DNA of 64,000 nucleotides, from assembly GCF_019802345.1 (NCBI RefSeq), contig NZ_JAINDZ010000003.1:158474-222473 (forward strand), in the 5' to 3' direction. This document shows positions 29,246-38,092 of this stretch, one piece after another (within the stretch, counting starts at the first letter, position 1; every line of letters starts with the position of its first letter). The DNA is from Methylosinus sp. Sm6 (lineage in GTDB: Bacteria; Pseudomonadota; Alphaproteobacteria; Rhizobiales; Beijerinckiaceae). Both the position numbers and the translations under genes were made by a program. The notes under the pieces are model-generated. The model saw only the letters and a list, made by a program, of their open reading frames with translations. It ran no database searches and had not been told where the DNA came from.

Positions 29246-30412
29246 CTATCCTCGGCCGGCCTGCGCTCCGATCAGCGCGCGCCCGTCATGATCCGTCGCG
29301 ATCATGTCGAGCATTCGTCCGGGCTCTTCGCCCGGCGTGCGCATCGGGGTGAAATCCGCCGCGCGCGCGAGGCCGCCGCGCTCGGTCAAGACCCGCAGCC
29401 GCTTGCCGCGCTGCGCGTCGAGATGGCGCGCCAGCGCCGCATCCCCCGCCGCGCGCAGCCGCGCCGCGCGCTCCTTCACGATCGCGCCGTCCATCTGCGG
29501 CATCAGCGCCGCCGGCGTTCCGGGGCGCGGCGAGAAGGGGAAGACGTGAAGATGGGTGAGCCCGCAGGCTTCGACGAGATCGAGCGTGCGCGCGAACATC
29601 TCCTCGGTCTCGGTCGGAAAGCCGGCGATGAAGTCCGCGCCGAACACGATGTCCGGCCGCGCCTCCCGCATGTCCTCGCAAAAGCGAACGGCCTCGGCGC
29701 GCGAATGGCGCCGCTTCATCCGCTTCAGGACGAGATCGTCGCCCGATTGCAGCGACAAATGCAGATGCGGGGCGAGCCGCGGCTCTTGCGCCATCAGCTC
29801 GACAAGATCGGCGTCGGCCTCGATGCAGTCGATCGAGGAGAGGCGCAGGCGCTCGAGCTCCGGCGCCGCGCGCAAAATGGCGCGCGCGAGCGCGCCGAGC
29901 GTGACGTCCTGATATCGGTAGCTGGTGAGATCGACGCCGGTCAGCACGATCTCGCGCCGCCCGCTCGCGACGAGCCGCCGCGCCTCGGCGATCGCATCCT
30001 GCGGCGGCGCGGAGCGCGCGGGTCCGCGGCCGAACGGAATGACGCAGAAGGTGCAGCGATGATCGCAGCCGTTCTGCACGGCGAGGAAGGCGCGCGTCTG
30101 CCCTTCCGACGCGCTCTGCGCGACGGGCGCATCCTGCGCCTCGCCGAGCACCCGCGTCACCCCCTCCATGGCGGCGAAACGCTGCGGATCGATGCGCGCC
30201 GCGCAGCCGGCGACGACGATCTCCGCCCGCGGCCGCTCGCGATGCAGGCGGCGGATCGCCTGGCGCGCCTGGCGCGTCGCCTCCGCCGTCACCGCGCAGG
30301 TGTTGACGATGACGACGTCTCCCGTCGCCTCGGCGCGCGCCTCGCGCAGCAGCGCCTGCGAATCGACGACATTGAGACGGCAGCCGAAGGTGACGACGTC
30401 GAGCGCGCTCAC
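29246..30412 (-). CDS. mtaB: tRNA t6A37 methylthiotransferase
   Basis: A radical SAM enzyme that adds a methylthio group to N6-threonylcarbamoyladenosine at position 37 of tRNAs reading ANN codons. 388 residues: N-terminal UPF0004 domain with three cysteines (FGCRLN, NTCAVT, AGCAAR), then the radical [11 protein letters not shown], and [13 protein letters not shown] plus [10 protein letters not shown], which mark the MtaB rather than the MiaB branch. The C-terminal TRAM-like part is short. Its start overlaps the dapF stop (ATGA). Confidence 0.9.
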   Translation of the reverse strand: MSALDVVTFGCRLNVVDSQALLREARAEATGDVVIVNTCAVTAEATRQARQAIRRLHRERPRAEIVVAGCAARIDPQRFAAMEGVTRVLGEAQDAPVAQSASEGQTRAFLAVQNGCDHRCTFCVIPFGRGPARSAPPQDAIAEARRLVASGRREIVLTGVDLTSYRYQDVTLGALARAILRAAPELERLRLSSIDCIEADADLVELMAQEPRLAPHLHLSLQSGDDLVLKRMKRRHSRAEAVRFCEDMREARPDIVFGADFIAGFPTETEEMFARTLDLVEACGLTHLHVFPFSPRPGTPAALMPQMDGAIVKERAARLRAAGDAALARHLDAQRGKRLRVLTERGGLARAADFTPMRTPGEEPGRMLDMIATDHDGRALIGAQAGRG

Positions 30413-31275
30413 GCCTCTTGCTCTCGAAAAATGCGCGGATCGAGCCGCGTCTCGAATTCGAGCTCGACCGGGCCGGTCATCAGCACATGATCATTTGCGC
30501 CCCAGGCGATGTCGAGCTCGCCGCCGGGAAGGCGCACCTGCGCCTCGCGTCCGCAGAGACCGGCGCGCGAAGCGGCGACGAGCGTGGCGCAGGCGGCCGA
30601 GCCGCAGGCCTTGGTCGCGCCCGTTCCCCGCTCCCATACCCGCAGCAGGATATCGTTCGCCGCGGCCACGTGGGCGAAGGACACATTCACGCGGTCGGGA
30701 AACAGTGGATGCGTCTCGATGACCGGCCCGAGCGCGTCGAGATCGATCGCCGCCAAGTCCTCGACAAAGAACACCGCATGCGGATTGCCCATATTCACCG
30801 CCGAGAAGCCGGCCGGCGCGCCGGCGACGGGCGGCGCCAGCGCGACATGAGCAGTGTCGGCGCCCTCGCCCGCCAGCGGAATTGCGCGCCAGTCGAGCCG
30901 CGGAGCGCCCATATCGACCGTGAACAGGGCCTCCCCCCGCCGCCATGTGCGAATCGGCCCCGCCGCCGTCTCCAGAAGAAGGGCGTCGCCCTCCCCTTTC
31001 TCGCCGAGAACGAAAGCCACGCAGCGCGTGCCATTGCCGCAGGCGCCGGAGAGCGAGCCGTCATTGTTGTAGATGCGCATGAAGGCGTCGGCGCCCGCCC
31101 CACGCGGCTCGTGCAGCGTCATGAGCTGGTCGAAGCGCAGTCCCGGCGCGCGGGCGATGGCGCGCGCCTCCGCCGGCGCGACCTCGAGGCTGGTCCCGCG
31201 CAGATCGAGCACCAAAATCTCATTGCCGATCCCGTTCATGCGAAGGATCGGACGATCGGCGAGAGGGCTGGTCAT
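30409..31275 (-). CDS. dapF: Diaminopimelate epimerase
   Basis: Interconverts LL- and meso-diaminopimelate for lysine and peptidoglycan synthesis. Both active-site cysteines are present, in [10 protein letters not shown] and TKACGSAAC. 288 residues from the ATG at 31275 (MTSPLADRP); an ATG at 31287 adds MNVI and is also possible given a weak AGGA upstream. It is first in a two-gene unit with mtaB. Confidence 0.94.
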   Translation of the reverse strand: MTSPLADRPILRMNGIGNEILVLDLRGTSLEVAPAEARAIARAPGLRFDQLMTLHEPRGAGADAFMRIYNNDGSLSGACGNGTRCVAFVLGEKGEGDALLLETAAGPIRTWRRGEALFTVDMGAPRLDWRAIPLAGEGADTAHVALAPPVAGAPAGFSAVNMGNPHAVFFVEDLAAIDLDALGPVIETHPLFPDRVNVSFAHVAAANDILLRVWERGTGATKACGSAACATLVAASRAGLCGREAQVRLPGGELDIAWGANDHVLMTGPVELEFETRLDPRIFREQEA

Positions 31276-31424
31276 GATGACGTTCATTTCCTGTTGCAGG
31301 AGTATATAGAAGGATCGACCGCGACGCGCCAAGGCCGCCGCTCGAAAGACCCGGGCGTTTGCCTGCCGGTCGCGCGCGCCGCCCGGGGCGAGGCTGAAGC
31401 TTTTCGGAAAAGGAGTGTGATTTC

Positions 31425-32150
31425 ATGCAGAAGCTGAAAGGCCTCTGGGGTTGGCTCGCCGCTCTTGTCGCCATTCTCGCCGTCGGCGGCTATGTCGCGA
31501 CGCAAAATTTCGTGAGCGATTCGCCCGTCGTCGCGCCCGCTCGGGTGGCGCAGGCGCAGGCGCCGGCGCCTTCCGCCGCCCCCGCCGCTCCGGCGCCGGC
31601 GCCGGAGAGCCCGCTCGCGCCGCCCCCCAAGCTCGATCTCGGCGAGCCGGCCCCCGAGGCCGTGGTGGAAGCGCCGGCCGACGCGATCGCGGGCCAGGCG
31701 ATCGACATTCCGGCGCGTCCCGTCGCCCGGCTGCGCGGCCAGGGAGCCTGGACGGATGGTCTGAAAACGCTGGCGGACGCCCTGGCGACGGCGAAAGCGG
31801 CGGCGGATAAAGCGGGACTGACGCCGGACGGCCGCCCGTTCGTCGCTTTCACCGAGACCGACGACAATGGCTTCCATTTCGAGGCGATGCTGCCGCTCGC
31901 CAAAGCGCCCGAGGGCAAGCCCAAGCTCGACGGCAGCGTCGAGATCGGCGCCTCGCCGGCCGGCAAGGCGCTGAAGTTCCAGCATCGCGGCCCCTATGCG
32001 GAAATCGACTCGACCTATGAGGCGATCACCGCCTTCCTGGACGAGAAGGGCCTCGACACGAAGAATCTATTCGTCGAGGAATATCTCACCGATCTGAAGA
32101 CCAGCGACGACGACGGGCTCGAGGTCGACATCTATGTCTTCCTGAAGTGA
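31425..32150 (+). CDS. Membrane-anchored GyrI-like (effector-binding domain) protein
   Basis: A 241-residue protein. Residues about 8-27 form a membrane anchor, followed by a Pro/Ala-rich linker (about 35-95) and a C-terminal domain of the GyrI/AraC effector-binding type (residues about 95-241): ARPVARLRGQGAW, FQHRGPYAEIDSTYEAITAF and VDIYVFLK. Anchored versions of this fold are common in alphaproteobacteria; their ligand is not known. The last 65 bp overlap the end of the convergent HTH gene. Confidence 0.8.
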   Translation: MQKLKGLWGWLAALVAILAVGGYVATQNFVSDSPVVAPARVAQAQAPAPSAAPAAPAPAPESPLAPPPKLDLGEPAPEAVVEAPADAIAGQAIDIPARPVARLRGQGAWTDGLKTLADALATAKAAADKAGLTPDGRPFVAFTETDDNGFHFEAMLPLAKAPEGKPKLDGSVEIGASPAGKALKFQHRGPYAEIDSTYEAITAFLDEKGLDTKNLFVEEYLTDLKTSDDDGLEVDIYVFLK

Positions 32151-32379
32151 GAGGCGTCACGTCGCCGCCTTCCTTCTCCGGGCGATAGTCGAGAATATCG
32201 CCCGGCCGACAGTCCAGCGCCTCGCAGATTTTTGCCAGCGTGTCGAAGCGGATTCCTTTCACCGCGCCGGATTTCAACAGGCTCGCGTTCTGCTCGGCGA
32301 CGCCGATCCGCTGCGCGAGTTCGCGCGAGCGCATCTTGCGCCGCGCGAGCATCACATCGAGATCGACGAAGATCGCCAT
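32086..32379 (-). CDS. YozG-like XRE transcriptional regulator
   Basis: A 97-residue protein. The first 65 residues match the small YozG-type HTH: MAIFVDLDVMLARRKM, then ELAQRIGVAEQNASLLKSG and EALDCRPGDILDY. The last 30 residues are Arg-rich and correspond to the part overlapping the GyrI-like gene on the other strand, so they look like a recent extension. It follows the DUF2975 gene by 6 bp; this pair is a recurring combination. Confidence 0.85.
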   Translation of the reverse strand: MAIFVDLDVMLARRKMRSRELAQRIGVAEQNASLLKSGAVKGIRFDTLAKICEALDCRPGDILDYRPEKEGGDVTPLTSGRHRCRPRARRRRWSSDR

Positions 32380-32385
32380 GGGCGC

Positions 32386-32949
32386 TCACACGAATTGCGC
32401 ATGCTCGCCAGCAATGTCGGCGGCGGTCTTGAAGATATGCGCGATGGCGACGAGCATCAGCGCGAAGATGACGTTGAGCAGGTCCTCGAGCCTTATATAT
32501 CCGTGCTGATTTTGACCGAGCGGGAGATGCGCGGCGAGCGAGAAGATGATCGCGGAGCGCGCCGCCACCTCGAGGAGCAGCGTCGCGAGGCCGAGAAGCC
32601 CCGCCCGGCGAAGCCATTTGGCCGCCTCGACCGAAAACACGCCGCCGTTCAGATAGAGCGTGAAGACGCGCCACAGGCAGGCGCAGGTCGCCGCGACGAA
32701 CAGCCAGACGACCAAGCCGACCGCCAGAGCAACGGCGTATTGTTCCGAGGATGCGCCGGCGACATCGATTTGCAGCAAGGCGCGAAAATGCCGCTCGACC
32801 GCCTCATGGTCGATCCAGAAGGCGATCACCGTGGCGAGATCGGCGAGGGGGAAGAGAATGACGAAAACGCGAATCGTCTGGCAAATCCAGCCGATGCGCC
32901 CGCGCAGCTCGCGGAGGCGCTCGTTCTGCGAAATCGAAAGGAGGTTCAT
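32386..32949 (-). CDS. DUF2975 family membrane protein
   Basis: A 187-residue protein with four predicted membrane segments (about 22-45, 75-98, 112-132 and 155-175). Family landmarks: FTLYLNGGVFSVEAAKWLRRAG and a helical C-terminus. DUF2975 genes usually travel with a YozG-like HTH gene, as here. Function unknown; regulation of the pair by its own HTH protein is likely. Confidence 0.85.
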   Translation of the reverse strand: MNLLSISQNERLRELRGRIGWICQTIRVFVILFPLADLATVIAFWIDHEAVERHFRALLQIDVAGASSEQYAVALAVGLVVWLFVAATCACLWRVFTLYLNGGVFSVEAAKWLRRAGLLGLATLLLEVAARSAIIFSLAAHLPLGQNQHGYIRLEDLLNVIFALMLVAIAHIFKTAADIAGEHAQFV

Positions 32950-32998
32950 GCTCGCGTCCTTTGCTGGCGCGAGGCGGGATCCTCACGCGGCAAAACGA

Positions 32999-33026
32999 TT
33001 TGACATGCAATATTTTTAATGTCAAA
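32999..33026. promoter_or_regulatory. Candidate operator/promoter dyad TTTGACAT-N12-ATGTCAAA
   Basis: A perfect 8-bp inverted repeat in an AT-rich island within otherwise GC-rich DNA. Each arm contains TTGACA in outward orientation, one toward the DUF2975/HTH pair and one toward the lipoprotein gene. No clear -10 boxes are seen, so it may be an operator, overlapping -35 elements, or both. Confidence 0.4.
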
Positions 33027-33060
33027 CATGAATTTATTAATGTTTTGCAAGGATGCAGCC

Positions 33061-33693
33061 ATGACCCGCGGCCTCCCTCCCCTCGCGCTCGCCCTCGCTC
33101 TGTCGCTATCGGCCTGTAACGGCGTCCCTCTGTCCACCCAATGGAAGCTGCGCGCCTTCAATCTGTCGACGGCCGACGTCGCGCCCTTGCGCGTCGCGCT
33201 GCGCGCGCCCGAATGGCTCGAGCCCACGCCTGCCGGCGCGCGCGTCGTCGTCACCTATTGGCGTGACGGCGAGGAGGACGCGAAGCATGTGCTGACGATT
33301 CGTCTCGTCTCCGCAGCGCATGAGGAAGATCTACCGGCCCTCGCCGAGCTCGATGCGGCGACGAGCGGCAGGCTCGCGATCTTCGAGGCCGACCGGCGCG
33401 ATCTCGCGGCTGCCCGCGCCGCGCAGGAGGAGGGAAAGCGCTGGCGCGAGAGCGGCGCGAAAGGACATGGCGCGCTCGATCTGTCCGGCGGCCTGTTCTG
33501 CCGCCGCGCCGAGATTCCGAACGGGCCCGCTCGCTTCGACATTTATGTCCACGCCGACGACGCGCTCGGCTGGTTGCCGCTGCTGCTCGGCCATGACGCT
33601 CATGCGCCCGGCGCGGACGAAAAGAAGCTCGCCGATTTCATGCCGCCCTGCGCCGCGGCGCCCCCGAATCTCGCGGCCAAGGCGCGGAAATAG
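33061..33693 (+). CDS. Predicted lipoprotein, unknown function
   Basis: A 210-residue protein from the ATG at 33061, which has AAGGA upstream. The signal peptide ends in the lipobox LSAC (residue about 17), so it should be lipidated. The mature part is moderately charged, with no motif I recognise; FDIYVHADDALGWLPLLLG near the C-terminus is the most structured-looking piece. Divergent from the DUF2975 gene across the TTTGACAT dyad. Confidence 0.75.
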   Translation: MTRGLPPLALALALSLSACNGVPLSTQWKLRAFNLSTADVAPLRVALRAPEWLEPTPAGARVVVTYWRDGEEDAKHVLTIRLVSAAHEEDLPALAELDAATSGRLAIFEADRRDLAAARAAQEEGKRWRESGAKGHGALDLSGGLFCRRAEIPNGPARFDIYVHADDALGWLPLLLGHDAHAPGADEKKLADFMPPCAAAPPNLAAKARK

Positions 33694-33727
33694 AGCTTGC
33701 GATCCGCTTCTGTCCAGGGCAGTCGGC

Positions 33728-33874
33728 TCAACGAGAATCGGCGCTGGAAGAGGCGTTCCGCTTGTCCCACGGGGGAAGGAGCGCCGAAGGCTCGGGAAGC
33801 GTGCTCTCCCAGTCTTCGTAGTCGAACCCAAAAGTACAGTTTTCCACGATCTGCTCGAGCTGCTTCCGTTGCAT
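33728..33874 (-). CDS. Possible 48-residue protein downstream of cdsA
   Basis: A short frame with ATG at 33872-33874 and TGA at 33728-33730. AGGA lies 7 bp upstream. The composition is protein-like and acidic (VENCTFGFDYEDWESTLPEP) and unlike the Arg-rich frames that arise by chance here. It starts 79 bp after the cdsA stop. The Shine-Dalgarno lies in one arm of the type C inverted repeat at 33878-33928, which weakens the case. Not recognised. Confidence 0.4.
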   Translation of the reverse strand: MQRKQLEQIVENCTFGFDYEDWESTLPEPSALLPPWDKRNASSSADSR

Positions 33875-33877
33875 GAA

Positions 33878-33928
33878 GGTTTCCTCGTCCTTCGAGACGC
33901 CCGCTTCGCGAGCTCAGACGAGGAAACC
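33878..33928. repeat. Type C inverted repeat downstream of cdsA
   Basis: Perfect 12-bp arms GGTTTCCTCGTC and GACGAGGAAACC around an inner CCTTCGAGACGCCCGCTTCGC segment shared with the element at 12862-12964. It could terminate the phospholipid operon. Confidence 0.7.
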
Positions 33929-33953
33929 GTCACCCGATCTCCTCGCCGCCCGC

Positions 33954-34898
33954 TCACAGAGCGAAGAAATAGCGGGTCAGATGGAAGAAGACCGGAGCCG
34001 AGAAGCAGACCGAATCCATCCGGTCGAGCACGCCGCCATGTCCCTCCACCATGGAGCCCCAATCTTTGGCGCCCATAGACCGCTTGATCGCCGATAGCGA
34101 CAGGCCGCCGAGAAAGCCCATAGCGACGATGACGGCGGCCATGGCGGCGGCCTGCCAGACGGAGAAGGGCGTGATCCAGAACAGCGAGGCTCCGAGGATC
34201 ACCGCGGAGAGGCCGCCGCCGAGAAGCCCCTCCAGCGTCTTCGATGGGCTGACCGAGGGCGCGATCTTCGTGCGGCCGAACAGCTTGCCGAAGACATATT
34301 GCATCACATCGCTGAATTGCACGACGGTGATGAGGAAGAACAGCAGCAGAAAGCCCTGGCCCTGGAATTCGGGAATCGACAGGATGAGCAGCGCCGGCGC
34401 ATGGCTGATGCAATAAACGGTGAGCATCAGCCCCCATTGGATGCGCGCGATGCGGACCAGAAAATCATCCACCTCGCCGCCGAGCGCCGCGAGGCTCGGC
34501 GCGAGAATGAAGCCATAGACCGGGATCGATATGGCGAACAGGCCGTACCAATCGATCCAGATCAACACATATTGCAGCGGCAGCAGCAGATAGAAGGCCG
34601 CGGCGAGCGGCAGATTGTCGGCCGGCTTCGTCGGCGTCAGCGAGAGGAATTCGCGCAGCGTGTAGAAGGAGGTGAACGCGAAGAGGACGAGCGTCGCGGC
34701 CTTGCCCAGCATGAAGCTCAGAGCGAAGATCGCGATCATGGCCCACCAGGCCCTGATCCGCGCATTGAGATTGTCGACCATCTCGTTGCGGGATTTCGAG
34801 CCCGGCTGCTCGGCGAGGCGCCAGCCAATGAAGGAGGCGAGCAGCAGAACCGCCACGACGCCGGTGAACAGAACGAAGAGCTTCGCGCCGACCGTCAT
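33954..34898 (-). CDS. cdsA: Phosphatidate cytidylyltransferase (CDP-diacylglycerol synthase)
   Basis: Makes CDP-diacylglycerol from phosphatidate and CTP at the inner membrane. 314 residues, about eight membrane segments. The signature near the C-terminus is present: SPSKTLEGLLGG, then AIKRSMGAKDWGSMVEGHGG and LDRMDSVCFSAP. It belongs to the longer branch that often sits next to plsC and CDP-alcohol transferase genes, so it may be a second copy beside a chromosomal housekeeping cdsA; that cannot be tested here. The start overlaps the plsC stop (ATGA). Confidence 0.88.
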   Translation of the reverse strand: MTVGAKLFVLFTGVVAVLLLASFIGWRLAEQPGSKSRNEMVDNLNARIRAWWAMIAIFALSFMLGKAATLVLFAFTSFYTLREFLSLTPTKPADNLPLAAAFYLLLPLQYVLIWIDWYGLFAISIPVYGFILAPSLAALGGEVDDFLVRIARIQWGLMLTVYCISHAPALLILSIPEFQGQGFLLLFFLITVVQFSDVMQYVFGKLFGRTKIAPSVSPSKTLEGLLGGGLSAVILGASLFWITPFSVWQAAAMAAVIVAMGFLGGLSLSAIKRSMGAKDWGSMVEGHGGVLDRMDSVCFSAPVFFHLTRYFFAL

Positions 34899-35491
34899 TG
34901 CGCCAGCTCCACGACGGCGTCCCGCGCCCGATCCAGAAAGGCGCCGCGCTCCTCGCCGGAGTCGAGCCGCAACGGCGCGCCGAAATGCAGCGTGCAGGCG
35001 ATCGGCACGGGCAGCAGAGCGCCCTTGGGAAAGGCGCGCGCCGGATTGCGCAGATAGACGGGCACGAGCTCGACCGCGGGAAACTCCTCGGCGAGGCGGA
35101 ACAGCCCGGATTTGAACGGGCGCGGCGGCCCGCCGTCGCTGCGCGTGCCCTCGGGGAAGAAGATCAGCGAGCGGCCTCGGGCGAGCGTCGCCCGCAGCGG
35201 GTCCAGCGGGTCCTGCGTCTGCTGCCGGGAACGATCGATGAGCACGGCGCGCAGAACCTTTTGGGCGATATGGCGGCGCAGCGCGTCCTTGCCCCAATAA
35301 TCCGCCGCCGCGACCGGATGGGTGCATGCGCGCAGCGAGCGCGGCAGCGCCGCCCAAATGAGCAGCGTGTCGAGATGGCTCGAATGATTGGCGAAATAGA
35401 TGCGCTGCCTCGCCGTGGGCGCGCCTTCTCGCCACTCCGCCTGTCCGCCGACGAGAAAACGGGTCAGGCCGATCAGCAGCAGATCGATCAT
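34895..35491 (-). CDS. plsC: 1-acyl-sn-glycerol-3-phosphate acyltransferase (PlsC family)
   Basis: A 198-residue acyltransferase that would make phosphatidate, the substrate of the next gene. The catalytic NHSSHLD (H-x4-D) and FFPEGTRSD motifs are both intact. The start at 35489-35491 (MIDLLLIGLTRFLVGG) gives an N-terminal membrane-associated helix and overlaps the preceding gene as ATGA. Acceptor specificity cannot be read from sequence. Confidence 0.88.
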   Translation of the reverse strand: MIDLLLIGLTRFLVGGQAEWREGAPTARQRIYFANHSSHLDTLLIWAALPRSLRACTHPVAAADYWGKDALRRHIAQKVLRAVLIDRSRQQTQDPLDPLRATLARGRSLIFFPEGTRSDGGPPRPFKSGLFRLAEEFPAVELVPVYLRNPARAFPKGALLPVPIACTLHFGAPLRLDSGEERGAFLDRARDAVVELAQ

Positions 35492-36138
35492 GCCGCGCGC
35501 GCCTCTTTCAGCCGCTGCGCCATGGCGCGCAGGCGCGTCGCGCAAGTGGCGAGCGAGCCCGCGGCTATGAGCCAGGCGGCGAGGGTCAGCGCATATTTCG
35601 TGTCGAAGGCGTAGGCTTCGAGCGGCGCGAGAGCGCAGGCGGCGGTGAGCGCCGCCATGCGGTGCGGCTTGGCCATGGGGCCACGAAAGTCCTGCGGCAG
35701 GCCGAGAGTTCCGCCGAGAACGCGAATATAGGCGGTCAGCGCGGCGAAAAGGGCGCCCGCCCAGCCGAGAGCGGGCGCGCCGACGGCGTAGCCGAGCGCC
35801 ACGATGAGAAGAGAATCGGCGATGCGATCCGGAACCTCGTTATAAAGCGCCCCGGTCGCCGAGGCGCGCCCGCCCTCGACCGCCACCATTCCGTCCAGAA
35901 GGTTGCAGAGCAGCCGCAGCTGAACCCCGAAGATCGCCGCGAGATAGAGCCAGGGCGCGCGCGCCGCCTCGATCAGCGCCGTGGCGCTGGCGGCGGCGAA
36001 GAAGACGCTCAGAACGGAAATCTGATTGGGGGAGATCGGCGTTCGGAGCAAAAGCGCGACGAGCCGCCCGATCAGAGGATTGGCGCGCGCTGCGATCGGC
36101 CGCCGCGCCGCCTTCACGCTCGACGAAAGATCGCTCAT
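35488..36138 (-). CDS. CDP-alcohol phosphatidyltransferase family protein
   Basis: A 216-residue integral membrane protein that should transfer a phosphatidyl group from CDP-diacylglycerol to an alcohol. The active-site region reads LLDGMVAVEGGR followed by GALYNEVPDRIAD. It differs from the textbook D-x2-DG-x2-AR-x8-G-x3-D-x3-D pattern: an Asn takes the place of the first Asp and four residues are inserted. I believe this variant defines its own subfamily. First gene of a three-gene operon with plsC and cdsA, so the operon would provide phosphatidate, activate it, and use it. Confidence 0.82.
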   Translation of the reverse strand: MSDLSSSVKAARRPIAARANPLIGRLVALLLRTPISPNQISVLSVFFAAASATALIEAARAPWLYLAAIFGVQLRLLCNLLDGMVAVEGGRASATGALYNEVPDRIADSLLIVALGYAVGAPALGWAGALFAALTAYIRVLGGTLGLPQDFRGPMAKPHRMAALTAACALAPLEAYAFDTKYALTLAAWLIAAGSLATCATRLRAMAQRLKEARAA

Positions 36139-36479
36139 CGAAAAATATCCGACTGAGAACAGAAAATGCCGGCGGACGCGAGCGCGACCGTCCGAATTTC
36201 TACTCGCGGCCGCGGCCGGACGCAAGGCCGCCGTCGTTCCCTCCAGGACTTCGACACGTTTCCGCCGTCATGGCCGGGCTTGTCGTGGACCCGGCCATGA
36301 CGGCGTTGGCGCCTTTTCGAGATATGCGCCTGCGGTAGCCATGAAGGGGAGGGTAAAGCGCCCCTTCTTGCTTTCACTCGATTGCGCTGCATTGTCATCC
36401 GATCTTGCTGGCGCGGCCTGCCCGCGAACGATATGATCGCGGCGCGCTGCCCCCGGGCAGATATGGAACTTCAAATCAA
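36139..36479. other. Intergenic region with type E palindrome and a hairpin
   Basis: About 340 bp between divergent genes. A perfect 15-bp inverted repeat (GCCGTCATGGCCGGG and its complement) lies at 36264-36304; a partial relative ends the window at 63965. A second hairpin, GAAGGGG-N11-CCCCTTC, lies at 36343-36367. No gene and no recognised riboswitch. Confidence 0.65.
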
Positions 36480-37184
36480 ATGAACGGCGACGAACTCTCC
36501 GCCGGTTTCGAAATCTTCGAGATCATCTGGATCGACCTCCTCCTCTCCGGCGACAACGCCGTGCTCATCGCGCTCGCCTGCCATAAGCTGCCGCCGGCCA
36601 AGCGGCGCTGGGGCGTGGCGCTCGGCGCGGCGGGCGGCGTGCTGCTGCGCATCGCCTTCGCCTTCGTCGTCATTCAGCTGATGGGCGTGCCGGCGCTGAA
36701 GGCGCTCGGCGGCGTGATGCTGCTGGGCGTCGCGACCAAGCTGCTCATCGACGAGACGGAGCATCACGTCGCCGCGAAGGAGGATCTCTGGGGCGCCGTC
36801 GCCGCCATCGTCATGGCCGATGCGGTGATGTCGCTCGACAATGTGATCGCCATCGCCGGCGCCGCGCGCGGCTCCATGCCGCTGATCGTCTTCGGCCTCG
36901 CCGTCTCCGTGCCGATCGTCGTGTTCGGCGCGGGACTGCTGATGCAGGCGCTGTCGCGCTTTCCGCTTCTGGTGTGGTTCGGCGCCGGCCTTCTGGGCTG
37001 GATCGCCGGCGAGCTGATCGCGACCGACCCGGTATGGGAGAAGTTCGGCTGGACCTTGCCCCAGCACCTCGATATTTCGCTGTCGGTCGCCGGAGCCGTG
37101 CTGGTTCTCGTCGCCGGCTGGATCGCCCTTCGCCTCGAGGAGCGCGCCGAAGCGCGGCGCAGGGCGCAAGGCGGGGAGCGCTGA
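36480..37184 (+). CDS. TerC family integral membrane protein
   Basis: A 234-residue protein with seven predicted membrane helices. Both conserved acidic motifs of TerC/Alx proteins are present: DLLLSGDNAVLIAL (near 20) and DAVMSLDNVIAIAG (near 120). Relatives export manganese or are linked to tellurite resistance and metal loading of exported enzymes. This is the short YjbE-like form without CBS domains. ATG at 36480 (MNGDELSAG) has no strong Shine-Dalgarno. The next gene starts 4 bp after its stop. Confidence 0.87.
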   Translation: MNGDELSAGFEIFEIIWIDLLLSGDNAVLIALACHKLPPAKRRWGVALGAAGGVLLRIAFAFVVIQLMGVPALKALGGVMLLGVATKLLIDETEHHVAAKEDLWGAVAAIVMADAVMSLDNVIAIAGAARGSMPLIVFGLAVSVPIVVFGAGLLMQALSRFPLLVWFGAGLLGWIAGELIATDPVWEKFGWTLPQHLDISLSVAGAVLVLVAGWIALRLEERAEARRRAQGGER

Positions 37185-37188
37185 TCGC

Positions 37189-38016
37189 GTGCTCGCGCTG
37201 AAATCCGCGCTCGTCCTCGTCGTCGCCGCCTATCTCGCGGCGACGGCTGCGCTCGCTCTCTTCCAGCGCCGGTTGCAATATAGTCCCGACGCTCGCCATG
37301 CCTCGCCGCGCGAGGCGGGGCTCGACGGCGTCGAGGAGCTGTGCGTCTCGACAGACGACGGCGAGACGCTGGTCGCCTGGACCGCGCCGGCCCGGGATGG
37401 GCGGCCGTTCATCCTCTATTTTCACGGCAATTCCGGCGCGCTGATCGACCGCGCGCCGCGCTTTCGCGGCTTCCAGCAGCGCGGATACGGCTTTCTCGCC
37501 GTCGCTTATCGAGGCTATGGCGGCTCGACCGGCGCGCCGACGCAAGACGGCCTGATGCGCGACGCCGAGGCCGCCTATCGCGCATCGCTCGCCCGCGGCG
37601 CCGACGCCCGGCGGCTGGTCCTCATCGGAGAATCGCTCGGCTCCGGCGTCGCCACGGCTCTGGCGGCGACGCATGCGGCCGCGGCGCTCGCGCTCGATTC
37701 GCCCTTCTCATCCGCGGTCGACGTCGCCGAGGCGCGCTATGGCCTCATTCCGGTGCGCTGGCTGATGGCCGACCAGTTCCGCTCCGACCTCGCCATTCGC
37801 GATGTGCGCGTGCCGCTGCTGGTCGCCCATGGCGACCTCGACACGGTCGTGCCGATGCGCCTCGGCCGACGCCTGTTCGAGCTCGCCAACGAGCCCAAGA
37901 CCTTCCTGCTCGCCCCTGGCGCCGGCCATCTCGTGCTCGGACGGGAGGAGATCACGCCGCGCCTCTTCGCATGGATCGACGCGACGCTCGAGGTCGAGCA
38001 GGCGGCGGAAAGATAA
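37189..38016 (+). CDS. Membrane-anchored alpha/beta hydrolase
   Basis: A 275-residue serine hydrolase with a GTG start directly after terC. Residues about 5-25 form an N-terminal membrane helix. The catalytic triad is visible: nucleophile in GESLGSG, Asp in HGDLDTVVP, His in GAGHLVLG; the oxyanion region is YFHGNSG. It resembles the ABHD13/17-like (BEM46) group. Substrate unknown. Probably cotranscribed with terC. Confidence 0.85.
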   Translation: MLALKSALVLVVAAYLAATAALALFQRRLQYSPDARHASPREAGLDGVEELCVSTDDGETLVAWTAPARDGRPFILYFHGNSGALIDRAPRFRGFQQRGYGFLAVAYRGYGGSTGAPTQDGLMRDAEAAYRASLARGADARRLVLIGESLGSGVATALAATHAAAALALDSPFSSAVDVAEARYGLIPVRWLMADQFRSDLAIRDVRVPLLVAHGDLDTVVPMRLGRRLFELANEPKTFLLAPGAGHLVLGREEITPRLFAWIDATLEVEQAAER

Positions 38017-38042
38017 GACTCCTCTCAGAGAAAGGGCGAGGG

Positions 38043-38065
38043 CCTTCTCCCCCTCGCGGGAGAAA
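38043..38065. repeat. Type D palindrome
   Basis: Arms CTTCTCCC and GGGAGAAAG around CCTCGC, between convergent genes. Related elements are at 56283-56311 and 62591-62615. Confidence 0.6.
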
Positions 38066-38092
38066 GAAAGCGCGTCGAAAGATTTCTTTGGC

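Noticed and set aside
36305..36479. A yybP-ykoY (manganese) riboswitch upstream of the terC gene.
   Set aside because: Only a simple GAAGGGG/CCCCTTC hairpin is visible. The conserved core of the riboswitch is not found.
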